This document shows, piece after piece, positions 1 through 10,149 of a stretch of DNA of 64,000 nucleotides. Position 1 is the stretch's first letter. Every line of letters begins with the position of its first letter. Below the pieces are notes generated by a model. It searched no databases and was not told the DNA's origin. It saw only the letters and a program-made list of their open reading frames with translations. Both the position numbers and the translations under genes were made by a program. The stretch is from Oscheius dolichura (lineage: Eukaryota; Nematoda; Chromadorea; Rhabditida; Rhabditidae): assembly GCA_932521035.1 (NCBI GenBank), contig OW051496.1, positions 7,254,001-7,318,000 of the forward strand, given 5' to 3'.

Positions 1-1035
1 GGAGCCGGCTGGTTGTAAATAGGAGGAACGTATTCAGAGAGAGACGGGAAATATGACATTTCCGGAGTCGAGACTGGGGTCGAAAAGTCACGGAGACGAA
101 GGGTATCAAGCCATTCGCAGTGTCTCGGCCCTCCTCCCCCAAAAATAACCTTCAATACGGAGCACAGGAGTAAACAACTCTCTCAAGTACGCTTCAAGCC
201 GTTCCTAATGCATTTACCCTTTTTCTATTATTATTACAGTCGTTTTGAGAGGGGAATTTATGACTCTCTGGCAGTCTAGGCCATCCACTAAAGTCGGCGA
301 CTAATTAGGAGATTACGGTAGGACACTGAACTGCGGGTCAGAAAACGGAAAAGTTCCGAAGCCGCGATGACCAGACGCTTCTATAATTCATACGGCTGCA
401 TAGAACGTGTGAATTTATGCAAAAACCAATAGACAATGTCTACCTGAAACGGGAAAAAGAAGAAAAATTGAGGAGAGAGGACAATTTGGGAAGGAAGCAA
501 GGAGGACGAGAGGGAGGGCCGACGGCCGACGGCGGCTACGGTGGCGGCGGGATCGGCCTTCGAAATCGGATAGCCGTATTCTAATCATATTATGTAAACA
601 TTTGAAAATTGGCCGAGAGCGAGGACCTTTTATAGAAGAGAGCGGGGAAAACGTTCGCGTGGTCGGGGACACAATGTTCTTGATTTCTTTTAGGCAAGTG
701 ACCTAAAGGGGGAGAGAGGACAGGGGAAGGACAAGCCACGTGGGTTTCTATTCTGGAAGACGAGCAAGGAAACAGAGGTCTCCACCTCGGAGCAGCCCCG
801 GTCTCCGGACGATTGCCTTGTAATTGCTAGTGCGTCATTCATTACGCCATCACTCCCTTGACAAGATTTACATAAGCAGAGCGCAGAGCAAAAAAGACAC
901 ACACATACCAATAGGACCCAAGGGCTTCCGGGTCTTGCAGCTACTTTCTAGTCATCTAGCTGTCCCTAATCTTATCTTCCCTCGTCACGCTACAACCTAC
1001 CTACCGCCTTGATAAACCCTCGGGCTTCCTTCAGG
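1..1035. other. No gene recognised; upstream of enoyl-CoA hydratase
   Basis: I see no reading frame here that looks like protein on either strand. The stretch has purine-rich runs (GAGGAG type) and a CCGGCT/GGCCGA-rich segment near 500-560. A pyrimidine tract ending in TTCCTTCAG stops at 1034, immediately before the start codon of the next gene. That could be a trans-splice acceptor or the end of a 5'-UTR intron. Confidence 0.5.
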
Positions 1036-2160
1036 ATGCTCCGCTTCCCTTCCCGATGTCCTCCTCCGGTACAGTTTCCCTTCTTGAACAGCTCTATGTT
1101 TATTTTAGAATATGAAACTATTAAGCTGGACCTCGTGGGAGAGGAGAAGAACGTCGGCCTGATAACCCTGCACCGGCCGACGGCTTACAATGCCCTCTGT
1201 GAACAACTACTGGACGAGGCAGGCCACTTATCCTCTATAGCAGGGAGAATTCGTCTTTAGCTTGTAACTGCTTTGAAATTCCTGGATACGGACTCGTCAA
1301 TCGGAGCTATTATCATCACTGGGAGCCAGAAGGTCTTCGCAGGTTCGATCTGTATTTGATCCTAGTAAGGGAGAAATTCAGCCGGAGCGGATATTATGGA
1401 ACTCCACGAGAAGACATTCCCCGAAATGTACTCGGGACAGGTCATGGCTAATTGTTCAGAAATTAGTAAAGTTGGAAAACCCATCATCGCTGCCGTTAAC
1501 GGGTAGGCCTGGCTTGAGGGGCAGTAAGAAACTATTTGAAGGGTCTGCTTCGGAGGCGGCTGCGAGCTGGCCATGATGTGCGACATCATTTACGCGGGGG
1601 AGAGGGCCCAGTTCGGCCAACCCGAGGTGAACCTAGGCATCATCCCAGGTCGGTTACCCCCACGGGAACGGGAAGAAGGACGGCTTCTAGGAGCCGGTGG
1701 AACTCAACGATGGCCAAAGTCGGTTGGAAAGTCCCTAGCCATGGAGATGTGCCTCACTGGGAATAAAATCACCGCCCAGGAGGCTAAAGAGGCCGGATTG
1801 GTCAGCAAAGTCTGTCGATAATTACAAGGTCTCCTCACTCCTTCTCTCTAGGTTTTCCCAGTAGAAATTCTTCTACCGGAGGTCATCAAGTTAGCCGAGA
1901 AGATAGCCAGGCAGTCTCCTTTGATCGTGAGAATGTGCAAGGAGGCGGTCAACGTCTCCTACGAGACCAGTCTCCAAGAAGGCCTCCGCTTTGAGAAAAG
2001 GCTCTTCCACTCCACCTTCGCCACGGTAGGTGATTGCCGTTCCGATTTCTGTTTCTGTTTTTCCCTGTCCCTAACACAACGGTCATCCTTTCAGCCTGAG
2101 CCGATGGAAGGAATGAGTGCCTTCGTGGAGAAAAGGAAGCCTCGGTGGAGCAAACTCTAA
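1036..2160 (+). CDS. ECHS1: Enoyl-CoA hydratase, short-chain, mitochondrial type
   Basis: Crotonase-family enzyme that hydrates trans-2-enoyl-CoA in mitochondrial beta-oxidation. The spliced protein follows the ECHS1 family from end to end: a GLITLHRP segment, an AGADIMEL oxyanion-hole segment, [17 protein letters not shown], then the catalytic-Glu stretch [18 protein letters not shown], and the C-terminal AFVEKRK. Seven introns are needed: 1069-1108, 1219-1260, 1343-1381, 1503-1541, 1649-1690, 1810-1851 and 2026-2094. All but the last are 39-42 nt. The intron at 1219 appears to start with GC, not GT. Residues before EYETIKLDL are few ([11 protein letters not shown]), so the mitochondrial presequence is unusually short or a 5' exon is missed. 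The stop at 2158-2160 is followed by AATAAA at 2198-2203. Confidence 0.93.
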
Positions 2161-2414
2161 ACAGCCCCTTCCATGACCCGTGTATTAAACAGAGCGTAAT
2201 AAATATCTCATCCACACAAACACAAGATGCTATACGGTATCGGTTACGGTAAATTGGGATAGCTTCGTTCGTTGACCTGCCCGAATTCCTAAACCTGTCG
2301 AGTCTACGGTAATCCCAAAGTCAAAACTTGTTCGTTGGCAGGTTTTGTCAGATGCTTCCGGATTGATCTCAATCACAATTACCTTTCTCAAAAATTTCCA
2401 ATTACCATTCCCAG

Positions 2415-2561
2415 ATTGACAAACTCCTTTTGGAGGATTTTGGAAGGGAACAAGACAGGATCTTCGAGCTGGAGGACTGCCCGGACGAGCTCTGGAAGCT
2501 GGAGACGGCAGTGGGGTCGGAAGAGGAGGAAGAAGACGAGCAACTGGTAGCATCGTCATAG
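2415..2561 (+). CDS. Possible last exon of a small acidic protein
   Basis: After a good acceptor (TTCCCAG, ending 2414) an open frame of 48 codons reads IDKLLLEDFGREQDRIFELE and then an acidic tail with five consecutive Glu, ending at TAG 2559-2561. AATAAA follows at 2564-2569, which supports a real 3' end. I could not find a convincing upstream exon; an ATG at 2227 is possible. No family recognised. Confidence 0.35.
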   Translation: MDKLLLEDFGREQDRIFELEDCPDELWKLETAVGSEEEEEDEQLVASS

Positions 2562-2985
2562 ATAATAAAGAACATAGCTATTCTCGTGTTCTTGTCTTTT
2601 CCACTCTGGCAGCTGGGCGGAAGCGGACTACTGTGGGCATTTACGGGCGAGTTTCTTCTCAGAGGGAGAGGAGCCGGCTCGCAATCTGCCTGACATGGGA
2701 GTTGACTGGTGGATAGGATTTCTACAATTTGATATCGTCTTGTCACGGGCACTAACTGAATAATACGGCTGCAGCCAGGTCTGCGGCTCGTCTAAGGCAT
2801 TCGGGTTCGGATCCCCCCGAAGGCACAAGAGGTCGTCTCCGATCGGCCGACGCTCGTCAGTTTTGGTCCGTACATCTGGCTAGCCTCCTTCTGGTACATA
2901 AAGAACCCAACATATTTTATATATCCCGCATGGCCTGCTTATCTGCTCAAAGCAAATCAATTGGTAACAAGCGAACGCTACACCC
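2562..2985. other. Intergenic, nothing recognised
   Basis: Between the poly(A) signal of the acidic ORF and the start of paralogue A. No protein-like frame, RNA gene or repeat was seen. Confidence 0.4.
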
Positions 2986-4234
2986 ATGGCGTCGACCTCT
3001 GCCTTATTGATTTTTACTGTCCGGCCAATCCAATCCATCCTCCTTCGTCGTCCCACTAATGAATTCTGGAAAAATGGATGGCCCCCACTTTTCTTTGCAG
3101 GGTCTCCCCTACGGGACTGTCATAGAGGTGGTGAAGAGGGTAAGTCTCCTCCTCTGCTTGTTCTTACCATACTAGCAGATGGACACCGCCGCTTTTCTCG
3201 AAGCACTCCGTACTTCTAAATGGCTCTACAAGACAATTCAGAGGAATCGGCACAAATTTATCAAAGACGTCAGGAATGAAGACTTTAATCTGTCGTATCA
3301 GCACGTGAGCCACCTTACAGCTCTAGAAGGAGACGGAGGTCTTTAGGCAAAGGACATGGATGTCGCCGCCTTGGAGGACTATTTTCTAGGGGACAGGAGC
3401 CACTTCTGCTACCATATGATAACTATCAGGAGTTTTAGGGATAATGTGAGTCTTCGACCTGATCCTTTCGAATAATATGTTTCCGACCGATGAGCTGCGA
3501 AGAGTTCTCTCCGTTTTTAAAAATGCCCGCATTTATGCTGATATTGTCCACGTGGACACATCCACCGTTGTTCCGGAGATTTTCGACTACTTCAAACCGA
3601 AGAACTACTGTTTCAATCCGTGCAGGAAAAAGCTGTCTGTAGCCACCGCCGTCTTCCCCAGTGGACCCTTTGTAAGTAGCCAGCGGTCATTGACGACCCT
3701 TTCTAGGAGTTAATAAATGGCCGAGCAGTCAACCCCGCGGCATTCGAGGACACTCTTCTCTGTCTGGCTGGAAAGAGCAAACGGTTCCATCTGACCGCCC
3801 TTAATATCACTTTGAGTGTCGAGCCGTTGAAGAGATTCATGGCGGTTGGTTGTCCTCTCTCTCTAAAAGGAACAACACCCGTTTAGGTCCTCTGCCAGTT
3901 GAGAAGTGATCAGAAGTTGTCTCTTTCGACAACGAGGCCTCTTCCTCTTGCTGGCTTTGACTCACCCGAGGAGGGATTCCAAAAGTTTGCATTCAACACC
4001 CGGGGAACGGAAGGGAAGCTCCTTACCCTGATCGTCTACCACCACCAAGGAGACAGGACAGCCGGGTATTATTACGTGGATACTCGCCACGGGCGAATAG
4101 AATTCGCCTGTCTCTACGCTCCTTCCCTTCTGGAATTCGAGAGGGTGATCCTCGGGGACCTCAGTAACAAAAATATCCTAACGAAATACGATAAGAGCCG
4201 GATTTGTGGCACTGTTTCACCTTTCTTTCAATAA
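2986..4234 (+). CDS. Unrecognised protein A, paralogue of the gene at 24798
   Basis: I do not recognise this family. Seven exons join in phase 0: 2986-3018, 3101-3139, 3179-3304, 3347-3445, 3495-3671, 3707-3844 and 3887-4234, giving about 319 residues. The second exon reads GLPYGTVIEVVKR, matching VPYALAKEIFKR in the gene at 24798. The fifth contains VLSVFKNARIYADIV and PEIFDYFKP, matching VLNIFKDAHVYATAV and PEIFDYFKP there. The last exon carries a YYYVDTRHGRIEFA block aligned with its partner's GAVVAQIGGKVYDM. No signal peptide, membrane segment or coiled coil was seen in A. The first exon (MASTSALLIFT) is the least certain. The acceptor before exon 5 (GATGAG) is weak and was placed by comparison with the paralogue. 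Stop TAA 4232-4234. Confidence 0.75.
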
Positions 4235-4301
4235 AGGATAAAGACCCGTATTGACAGCCTCTATCCTGGAAGGATGAGCCATTTGAATTGCAGCCGTCGC
4301 C

Positions 4302-4679
4302 ATGAGCAGTGCTCTTCGTCTCGTCGTTTTCCTGTGTCTGGCTGACCTCTGCGCAGCCCACTACGAGTGCCAGTATTCCAGCTACTACGGCGGTCTGTTC
4401 TGTCGCTACCGTCCCATCGTCTACTACTCCACCGCCGGGGTCGGCCTCCTGCTACTCGGCATCTGCTGTTGTTTCTGTTATCTTTGTGCGTCAGAGGCCG
4501 CCATCCACGGTCCCAATGATCCGATCTACGGCGTCCATCGGTGCCAAAACTGTGGAACCCATTGCTGCGCGGAGCAGCCGAACAGCGTTGTTGTGAGGTC
4601 GACAACGAGGAGTTATGCGACGCCACAGACAACCACCATCTCGGGAAGGACAGGCACCACCTTCAGCGGCCGTGAATGA
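4302..4679 (+). CDS. Small Cys-rich single-pass membrane protein
   Basis: Intronless frame of 125 residues. It starts with a clear signal peptide (MSSALRLVVFLCLADLCAAH), then a short ectodomain with Cys and Tyr (ECQYSSYYGGLFCRY), one hydrophobic segment around residues 46-63 (AGVGLLLLGICCCFCYLC), a CxxC...CC juxtamembrane patch (RCQNCGTHCC), and a Ser/Thr-rich tail. The arrangement resembles Shisa/CYYR-type small adaptors, but I cannot assign a family. AATAAA follows at about 4692. Confidence 0.7.
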   Translation: MSSALRLVVFLCLADLCAAHYECQYSSYYGGLFCRYRPIVYYSTAGVGLLLLGICCCFCYLCASEAAIHGPNDPIYGVHRCQNCGTHCCAEQPNSVVVRSTTRSYATPQTTTISGRTGTTFSGRE

Positions 4680-4809
4680 TATTATCTCTGATAATAAACC
4701 ATTCTTGTGTGGTTCACTGTGTTTTGTCTGGGAGTGACTCACTGGCCGAACCAGCCCCTCCGCCGATATCCCCTTCTCTCTTTTGACAAGCTCTTTCGAA
4801 AAAACTAAT

Positions 4810-4857
4810 CCAATCGGATTGGCTGTAGTACAAAAAACTCCGCCTCTGGTATAAATA
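4810..4857 (+). promoter_or_regulatory. CCAAT palindrome plus TATA box of the proline-rich gene
   Basis: CCAATCGGATTGG (4810-4822) is an inverted pair of CCAAT boxes sharing one central base. TATAAATA (4850-4857) lies 28 bp further on and 40 bp before the ATG at 4898. This order and spacing suit an RNA polymerase II core promoter. Transcription start not determined. Confidence 0.6.
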
Positions 4858-4897
4858 TCTGCCCCCAACGGGAGAATAGACATCCCCCTCCTCTATC

Positions 4898-5933
4898 ATG
4901 TTTCATTCCTTCTGTGGCTGTTTCCTTCTGGTACAAGCGGCATTGGCAGGAGGCTATGCTCCTCCACCGGCCGTCCAGCCGAGCCCCTTGGTCTACGGTA
5001 GCCAACTTCCAGTTGGCAGCTATAACAGTCCTTACGGTATTTGTGAACCTAACAACCGAACAATTCGCCTGCTTCAGCGGCTCCAAATCTTGGCGGAGGC
5101 GGCCTCGTCCTTCCTCAGCCGCCACAGCCTCTTCCTCCTCTGCCTCCTCCACCTCCAGCTCCTGTCTTCCCTCTCCCCCCTTCGCCCTCAGCTCCTCTCC
5201 CGTCTGTCAGCCCTCCCCAGACATACAACTACCCCATCCAAGGAGGACAGACCGTTTATGAGCCTGCTCCCGTCTATAGTGACCAATACGGTAACCTGAT
5301 CTTGCTATGATAAAAGTGGAAGGCATTCTAGAGACGACAACCATCCCTCCACCTCCTCCCCCTCCCCCTACGACACCCTACATCCCGCCAGTTGTTGAAC
5401 AAGTAGATGAATCTGAACAATATGGTAAGCTAAAAATAACAGCCATCGAATAGAACTGGGTCTCTAGGCGTGCCAGAAATCCCCTCATCCTTCAATGCTA
5501 ATCCCCGATTGCCGAGCGTTCAACCCGTTCCAACGGTCATTGTCACTCCTCCAGTCTCTTCAGCCTCCGGTGGATATGGTTAGACTCACTGGGAACCAAA
5601 AAAGAAGAAGAGATTTTAGCTCCTTCTCCTGTTGTCCAGCCGGCTCCTAATGCTTACGGCGCCGCGCCAGTGGCTTCCTCTTCATATGGAGGAAATCCCA
5701 CGTACAATGAGTTGGAATATACGGCAGGAGAAGGTGGGGACTGGCTACGGAACGGGAGGAGACTTGTCTTTCAGTCCCTGTTGCTGTAGTTCAGCCGGGA
5801 AATCAATCTCCTCCTCCCTTCGCTCCAGGACCGGCAGACACCGCTCTGAACAACTTCTATCCTCCCAGAGCCATCCGCCCCCAGAAGAAGACTGCCTTGA
5901 AAGCAAAGGCGAAGAAAGTGTAAAGCCTCGGCG
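4898..5933 (+). CDS. Proline-rich secreted protein made of phase-1 exons
   Basis: Six exons: 4898-5036, 5078-5290, 5332-5424, 5468-5578, 5620-5733, 5775-5933. All five introns are 41-43 nt and all are phase 1, so each internal exon is a symmetric unit. Most exons end in a Tyr-Gly (TAC/TAT G|) junction. The protein starts with a signal peptide (MFHSFCGCFLLVQAALAGGY), continues with long Pro runs, Val-Gln-Pro repeats (AVQPSP, SVQPVP, VVQPAP, VVQPGN) and a Lys/Ala-rich basic end (KTALKAKAKKV). No globular domain is visible. Low complexity and a secretion signal suggest a structural, cuticle or egg-coat type protein; that is inference. For intron 2 two acceptors 15 nt apart keep the frame (5316, 5331); 5331 gives the usual 41 nt. 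Confidence 0.8.
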
Positions 5934-6189
5934 GCGTGTAAATTATTTGACTTTTCATTTTAATGTTTTACATAAAAATAATACAGAACATTACTACAAC
6001 TTCCACTATTTTTGGGTCACCGAAGGAAATATGAGAGCAGATAAAGGCACGGTAGAGAAAGGCAGTGTGAGCAAGTCGCCAGGACTTTTAGAGAAAGGGC
6101 AGTGGGTTTGATTGTGGGAGAGGGACAGGGGAGGGGCGTTGATTAGAAGAGAAAAAGGGGAATGAAAAATGCAAGGAAGGGTAACAACC

Positions 6190-8267
6190 TCAAAGAGGAG
6201 CTCGACTGCTCCTGGGCTGGTTCCGTCGCGTCGTCGTCGTCGTCCTCCCCACTGGGGGCATCCTAAACCGGGATCAAATAGAGACGGGACAAGACTAACC
6301 GTGCTGGGAGAGGGCTCTTCTGGCTCGTGGCTCAGGTCGGGAGTGACCATCTCGTCCTTGGCCCCGCAATAGGCTCCAGTGAATCCCCCGTCGCAGACAC
6401 ATCTTCCACACTCGCAGTGCCCCTGGTTGGAGCACTCGACGCCCCCCTCCAGGCAGGTGGTCTTATCCGCCGGGCAGGAGCAGTCCTCCCGCTCCCATCC
6501 CTGCTCGCAGACACATTTGCCGCATTCGCATGCCCCGTTGCCGCTGCACATGTTTCCAGAGGGGCCAGTGGGGCAGGTGGAGCTGTCGCACTCGCAGAAT
6601 TCACCAGAGGAGACACCGGATTTGCACTGGCACTTTCCACACTGGCAGCTTCCTCTTCCATTGCAGATGAGAGAAGCGTTCGAAGGACTGAAAGAAGAAA
6701 ATGGAGGTTAGAAGAAGTGAAAACATACGCCCGGCATTTCTGCTGCAGTTCGAGAGCTGTCCTGACCCCGTAGGTGGACAGGGGACACTCGCAGCGGTCG
6801 CCACCCCGAGACGGATCACAGTTGCACTGGCCACAGATCAGAGTGCCGTGGTTGGAGCAGAGTGGAGAGTTCCTTTCCTAAAGAGGAGAGGTAACAGTCT
6901 AACCCGGGGGCTCACATGTCTCTGAATCTTTTCACATTCGCATCCACACAGAGGGGTGATGTAGACGCCGGTGACACTGTCATGTCCATAGACGCCGACC
7001 GAGATGCTGATGTCTCCCTCAAGCATGCACTTGTCCATGGTCACTTCCAATTTGAACTCGTAGACCTGGCCGTCCTGGATGTTGGGACACTGTCGTCCTT
7101 CGATCTCCTTTCTATAAATTCTCCTTATTCAAGTAAAACTAAACAGTTCTAACCCGTTACAATTCATGAAGAATTTGATGCTGACTCCCTTCTGGGTGTG
7201 GTACTCACTGGTGGAGATGTAGAAGTCGTTGACCGGGTACCGGGACTGAGCCTTGCTGTGGAGGTACTTGAACGGCACCGCCAGTTTGTCCCCTGAAACC
7301 CGTTGGTTATCCCTCAGCTGGAGTCAGCTCCCGTCCTCAATGGCTCATAATCCCGACCCCAAGTGCAACTTTGGCACAGCTGGCCATCGCTCGCGCGGCT
7401 TTCTTTCTTCCCTGCCCGAGTAGGTTATGGCCCACCCGTGTCTTACAGCCCAACCCGCCGAGTACTAACAACCAATTGCTTCTCCCAGATGTTCGCTCTC
7501 TTCTGCATAAAATTTAAGCGAAAGAGAGCAAGTGTTCCGGCCAGCAATCACTGCCACACAGAGCAAAAAGAGCTCTCTAATCAAATGGCAGGGGTGTAAT
7601 AGGGGAGGAGAGACGAACCGTGCTTCATCTTCAGAAACACCTGCTGCGGCTCGAGGCGGACCACTGTTCGTCCGTCTTGTTGGAGACTTTCCAGGCGGAG
7701 GGTCTGAAATGGCGGGGTGTGTCATTATAACCACGTGTCTGGATCCATCATCGTTTACTGGAAGAGAGGCTCTCACCTGCTCGGGGTAGCGGATCTCGGT
7801 CTTGGGCGAGTAAACATAATGCGGGTTGCAGATGTCCTGAGTCAGGGAGCTGTTCTGCTGGCAGCGGGGGATGCCGACGGCATGCTGAAATGGTATTCTC
7901 TTAAATATCATATCCAAGTAACCCCCTGAACAATAGTCCCCGTCATTTGTCACCTCCTTCCCCGCTAATTTTGACACCTTCCTCTCATATTTCATCCTTT
8001 TTCTCCAGAAAGCCCCCGTTACACTCGGCCGTTGTTTAGTTTTCTTTCCCCAAAGATAAATGGCTTATACGAAACTTACCGGATCGCCACACCAGCCGCA
8101 CTGGGGATGCTGCTTGATGCACTGGCCACAGCTCTGCTGGGCTTCGGCTGATCCACACAACGCGGCCACATCGTTGCCCACGGCTAAAAGAAGGAGGATG
8201 AGAAGGAGAGGAGGAGGGAGGGCGTACCTATACCCACGAGGGCGGCTAGGACTACGAGTCTAAGCAT
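6190..8267 (-). CDS. Integrin-beta-like secreted protein lacking the beta-I domain
   Basis: Nine exons (8228-8267, 8080-8183, 7777-7884, 7619-7703, 7154-7292, 6916-7111, 6729-6877, 6300-6687, 6190-6262). Order: signal peptide (MLRLVVLAALVG); PSI domain (AQQSCGQCIKQHPQCGWC); N-terminal hybrid strands (RLEPQQVFLKMKHG) up to YPVNDFYIS; then directly the C-terminal hybrid half (KFFMNC...GRQCPNIQDGQVYEFKLEV...CGCECEK). The roughly 240-residue beta-I (MIDAS) domain normally inserted between these halves is absent. Four integrin EGF modules follow (for example CSGNGACECGKCVC and CSNQGHCECGRCVC), then a Thr/Arg-rich end (GRTTTTTRRNQ) and TGA at 6190-6192. No beta-tail domain, membrane segment or NPxY tail is present, so the product should be secreted and unable to bind ligand through MIDAS. 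The 326-nt intron 7293-7618 sits near the site of the missing domain, and I found no beta-I coding in it. Confidence 0.85.
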
Positions 8268-10149
8268 TGAAGGAGCTCTCTCAGAGGGCAGGAGGAGGGC
8301 TGTAATAGAGAAAATAGTTACCGATGGGAAGGAGAGGGGGCTCAGACACATGGTGCGAGGGTGAAGGAAAAAGTGAGACGACGACCGAGTTGTAAACAAG
8401 AATCCGGGTGGAATCATGGGAAGAAGGGAGGATGAAAGTGGGAGGAGGACGGGATTGATAGACAGGGCACAGTGAGGCAGAATAAAAAGAGACTAAAGAA
8501 AATGTTGCGAGGGGAAAACAGCTGACCGTGGAAGAAAACAGAAGGAGGCGAGGGGGCAGAAGAGGAGGAGAGCGGCAGAACAGCTGTTGGTTATGAAGAC
8601 GCCGGGACACCGCAAGAGGCCAGCGTGTTTATAGAGCTAATTGTAAGCAAGAACATCAAGGGCCTGGGGGAAAACGAGGCAGAAAGCAGGGAGGCCACGT
8701 TCCGACACATTCAGCCATCCTCCTTCCCGTCCAAAGGAGACAGAAGAGAGGAGGATTTGACAGGGGTGGTACCTGCCCTCCTCCCTCCTCCACGACGACC
8801 AGCTCTATTTCTCGCCTCGTTTGCTGTTTCTGACTGCCCCCGGAGAAAAAGGTTTATGGTATGAGTAGAAGACACTGCACGGAGGAAGAAGAGACTGTTG
8901 AGAAGCCGCCGAAGGATAGGCAATTTCAGTAAGAGACCATAATAAATCAGGGAGTGACGAGAACAGATGTTTAGGAAGGGGCATTTTTACACAGGAACAA
9001 GACTAATAGATGAAAAAGTGACAGGGGAGGAAAAACAGCCAGGAGCAGTAGGAAACAACTCGAGAGATCGTAGTCAGCCTGGCTTCCCTTGGAGCATGAG
9101 CCCTCTGCCTTGGTCGAGAACATGGAAAGCGCGGTTCGGAACAGGTGCGGGGCCATAAACAAAAAGAACTCGTCGTAGTCCGGCTCCACCATCAACTAAG
9201 CCGAGGCTTAGAGACTGCCACGAGCACCTCTGCCCCTCTCTCGAATTTTAGAAATTGACACCACCAAAGTGACACAGTTATGAGAGCAATATGATCTGTA
9301 GAAAAATTGCGTTGACAATATGAAACTCGATAGAAAAGGCGGAGCACAACAACGGGTCAATAGGAAGGGGGAGAGAGAGAACAGTTGGCAATTTTTAGGG
9401 GCCGTGCACCCTTTGCCTCGAGGTGGCCACCACCGCCACGCTGCGTGTAAAAAGTCGGCCGTTTAGTGAAACACAGCCACAAACAAGCACGTAGAAAACA
9501 GGTGCCTTTTAGAAAAGGGACGAGCCAGATAGGAAGAGGAGGATCTGATCAAAGTTTTAGGGAGGACAGCGGCCAGCAGCTGGGAGTGGCTAAGTATTAT
9601 GGCCCTCGTCGCGAGGCATCCTGTAGCGTGTCCACTCGAGAAAAGCAGCTCCGCCGCCGCCGCTGACCCCAACGCCTGGACGCCAGACGGCACGTCTCAC
9701 AGGGGGAGAGCGAGGCTATGCCCCCCTCCTCCTCCACTAATTAATCATTCCACCGCGTTTATAAAGGAAAGACAAGGGAAGGGGAGGGGAGATGTGTGAC
9801 AGAAAATGAGTTTAATGCACTGGCCGCCATTTGGTGACATCGCCTCTGTGCGTGAAATCGGGCCAACAATAAAATGAGTCGAGATGGCAGCTATACGCCA
9901 AGCTGATGTGCAGCTGGCATCAGAGGGAAGTGACTGACTGACACACACAGAGATATGAAACACCGGTGGAGGATAGTTAGAGAGGCCGAGCGCTGTCAAA
10001 CAGGCCGAGTTCGGGTACACGACCTCCGGGCCTATGGACCCTGCCCGATGATAGCCCTAGTGGAGAACAGGAGTGACGGTGGCACATCTTTACTATACTA
10101 GGAAACGGCTACGAAAATAAACACGAGATCAATTGTTTTCCCGTCCTCT
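8268..10149. other. Intergenic 1.9 kb, no gene recognised
   Basis: Upstream of the integrin-like gene and downstream of the type I membrane gene. Purine-rich (GGAGGA, AGAAGG) but without a frame I believe, RNA gene or clear repeat. It may hold promoter and 5'-UTR sequence of the integrin-like gene. Confidence 0.4.

Noticed and set aside
2986..4234. V-ATPase subunit C
   Set aside because: A first impression from the FDYFKP segment; the rest of the spliced protein does not follow that family.
5291..5316. A 26-nt intron in the proline-rich gene
   Set aside because: The acceptor ATTCTAG at 5331 also keeps the frame and gives 41 nt, like the other introns of the gene.
7293..7618. Beta-I domain coding hidden in the 326-nt intron of the integrin-like gene
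   Set aside because: No DxSxS MIDAS motif or other beta-I sequence in any minus-strand frame, and the length is too short for about 240 residues.
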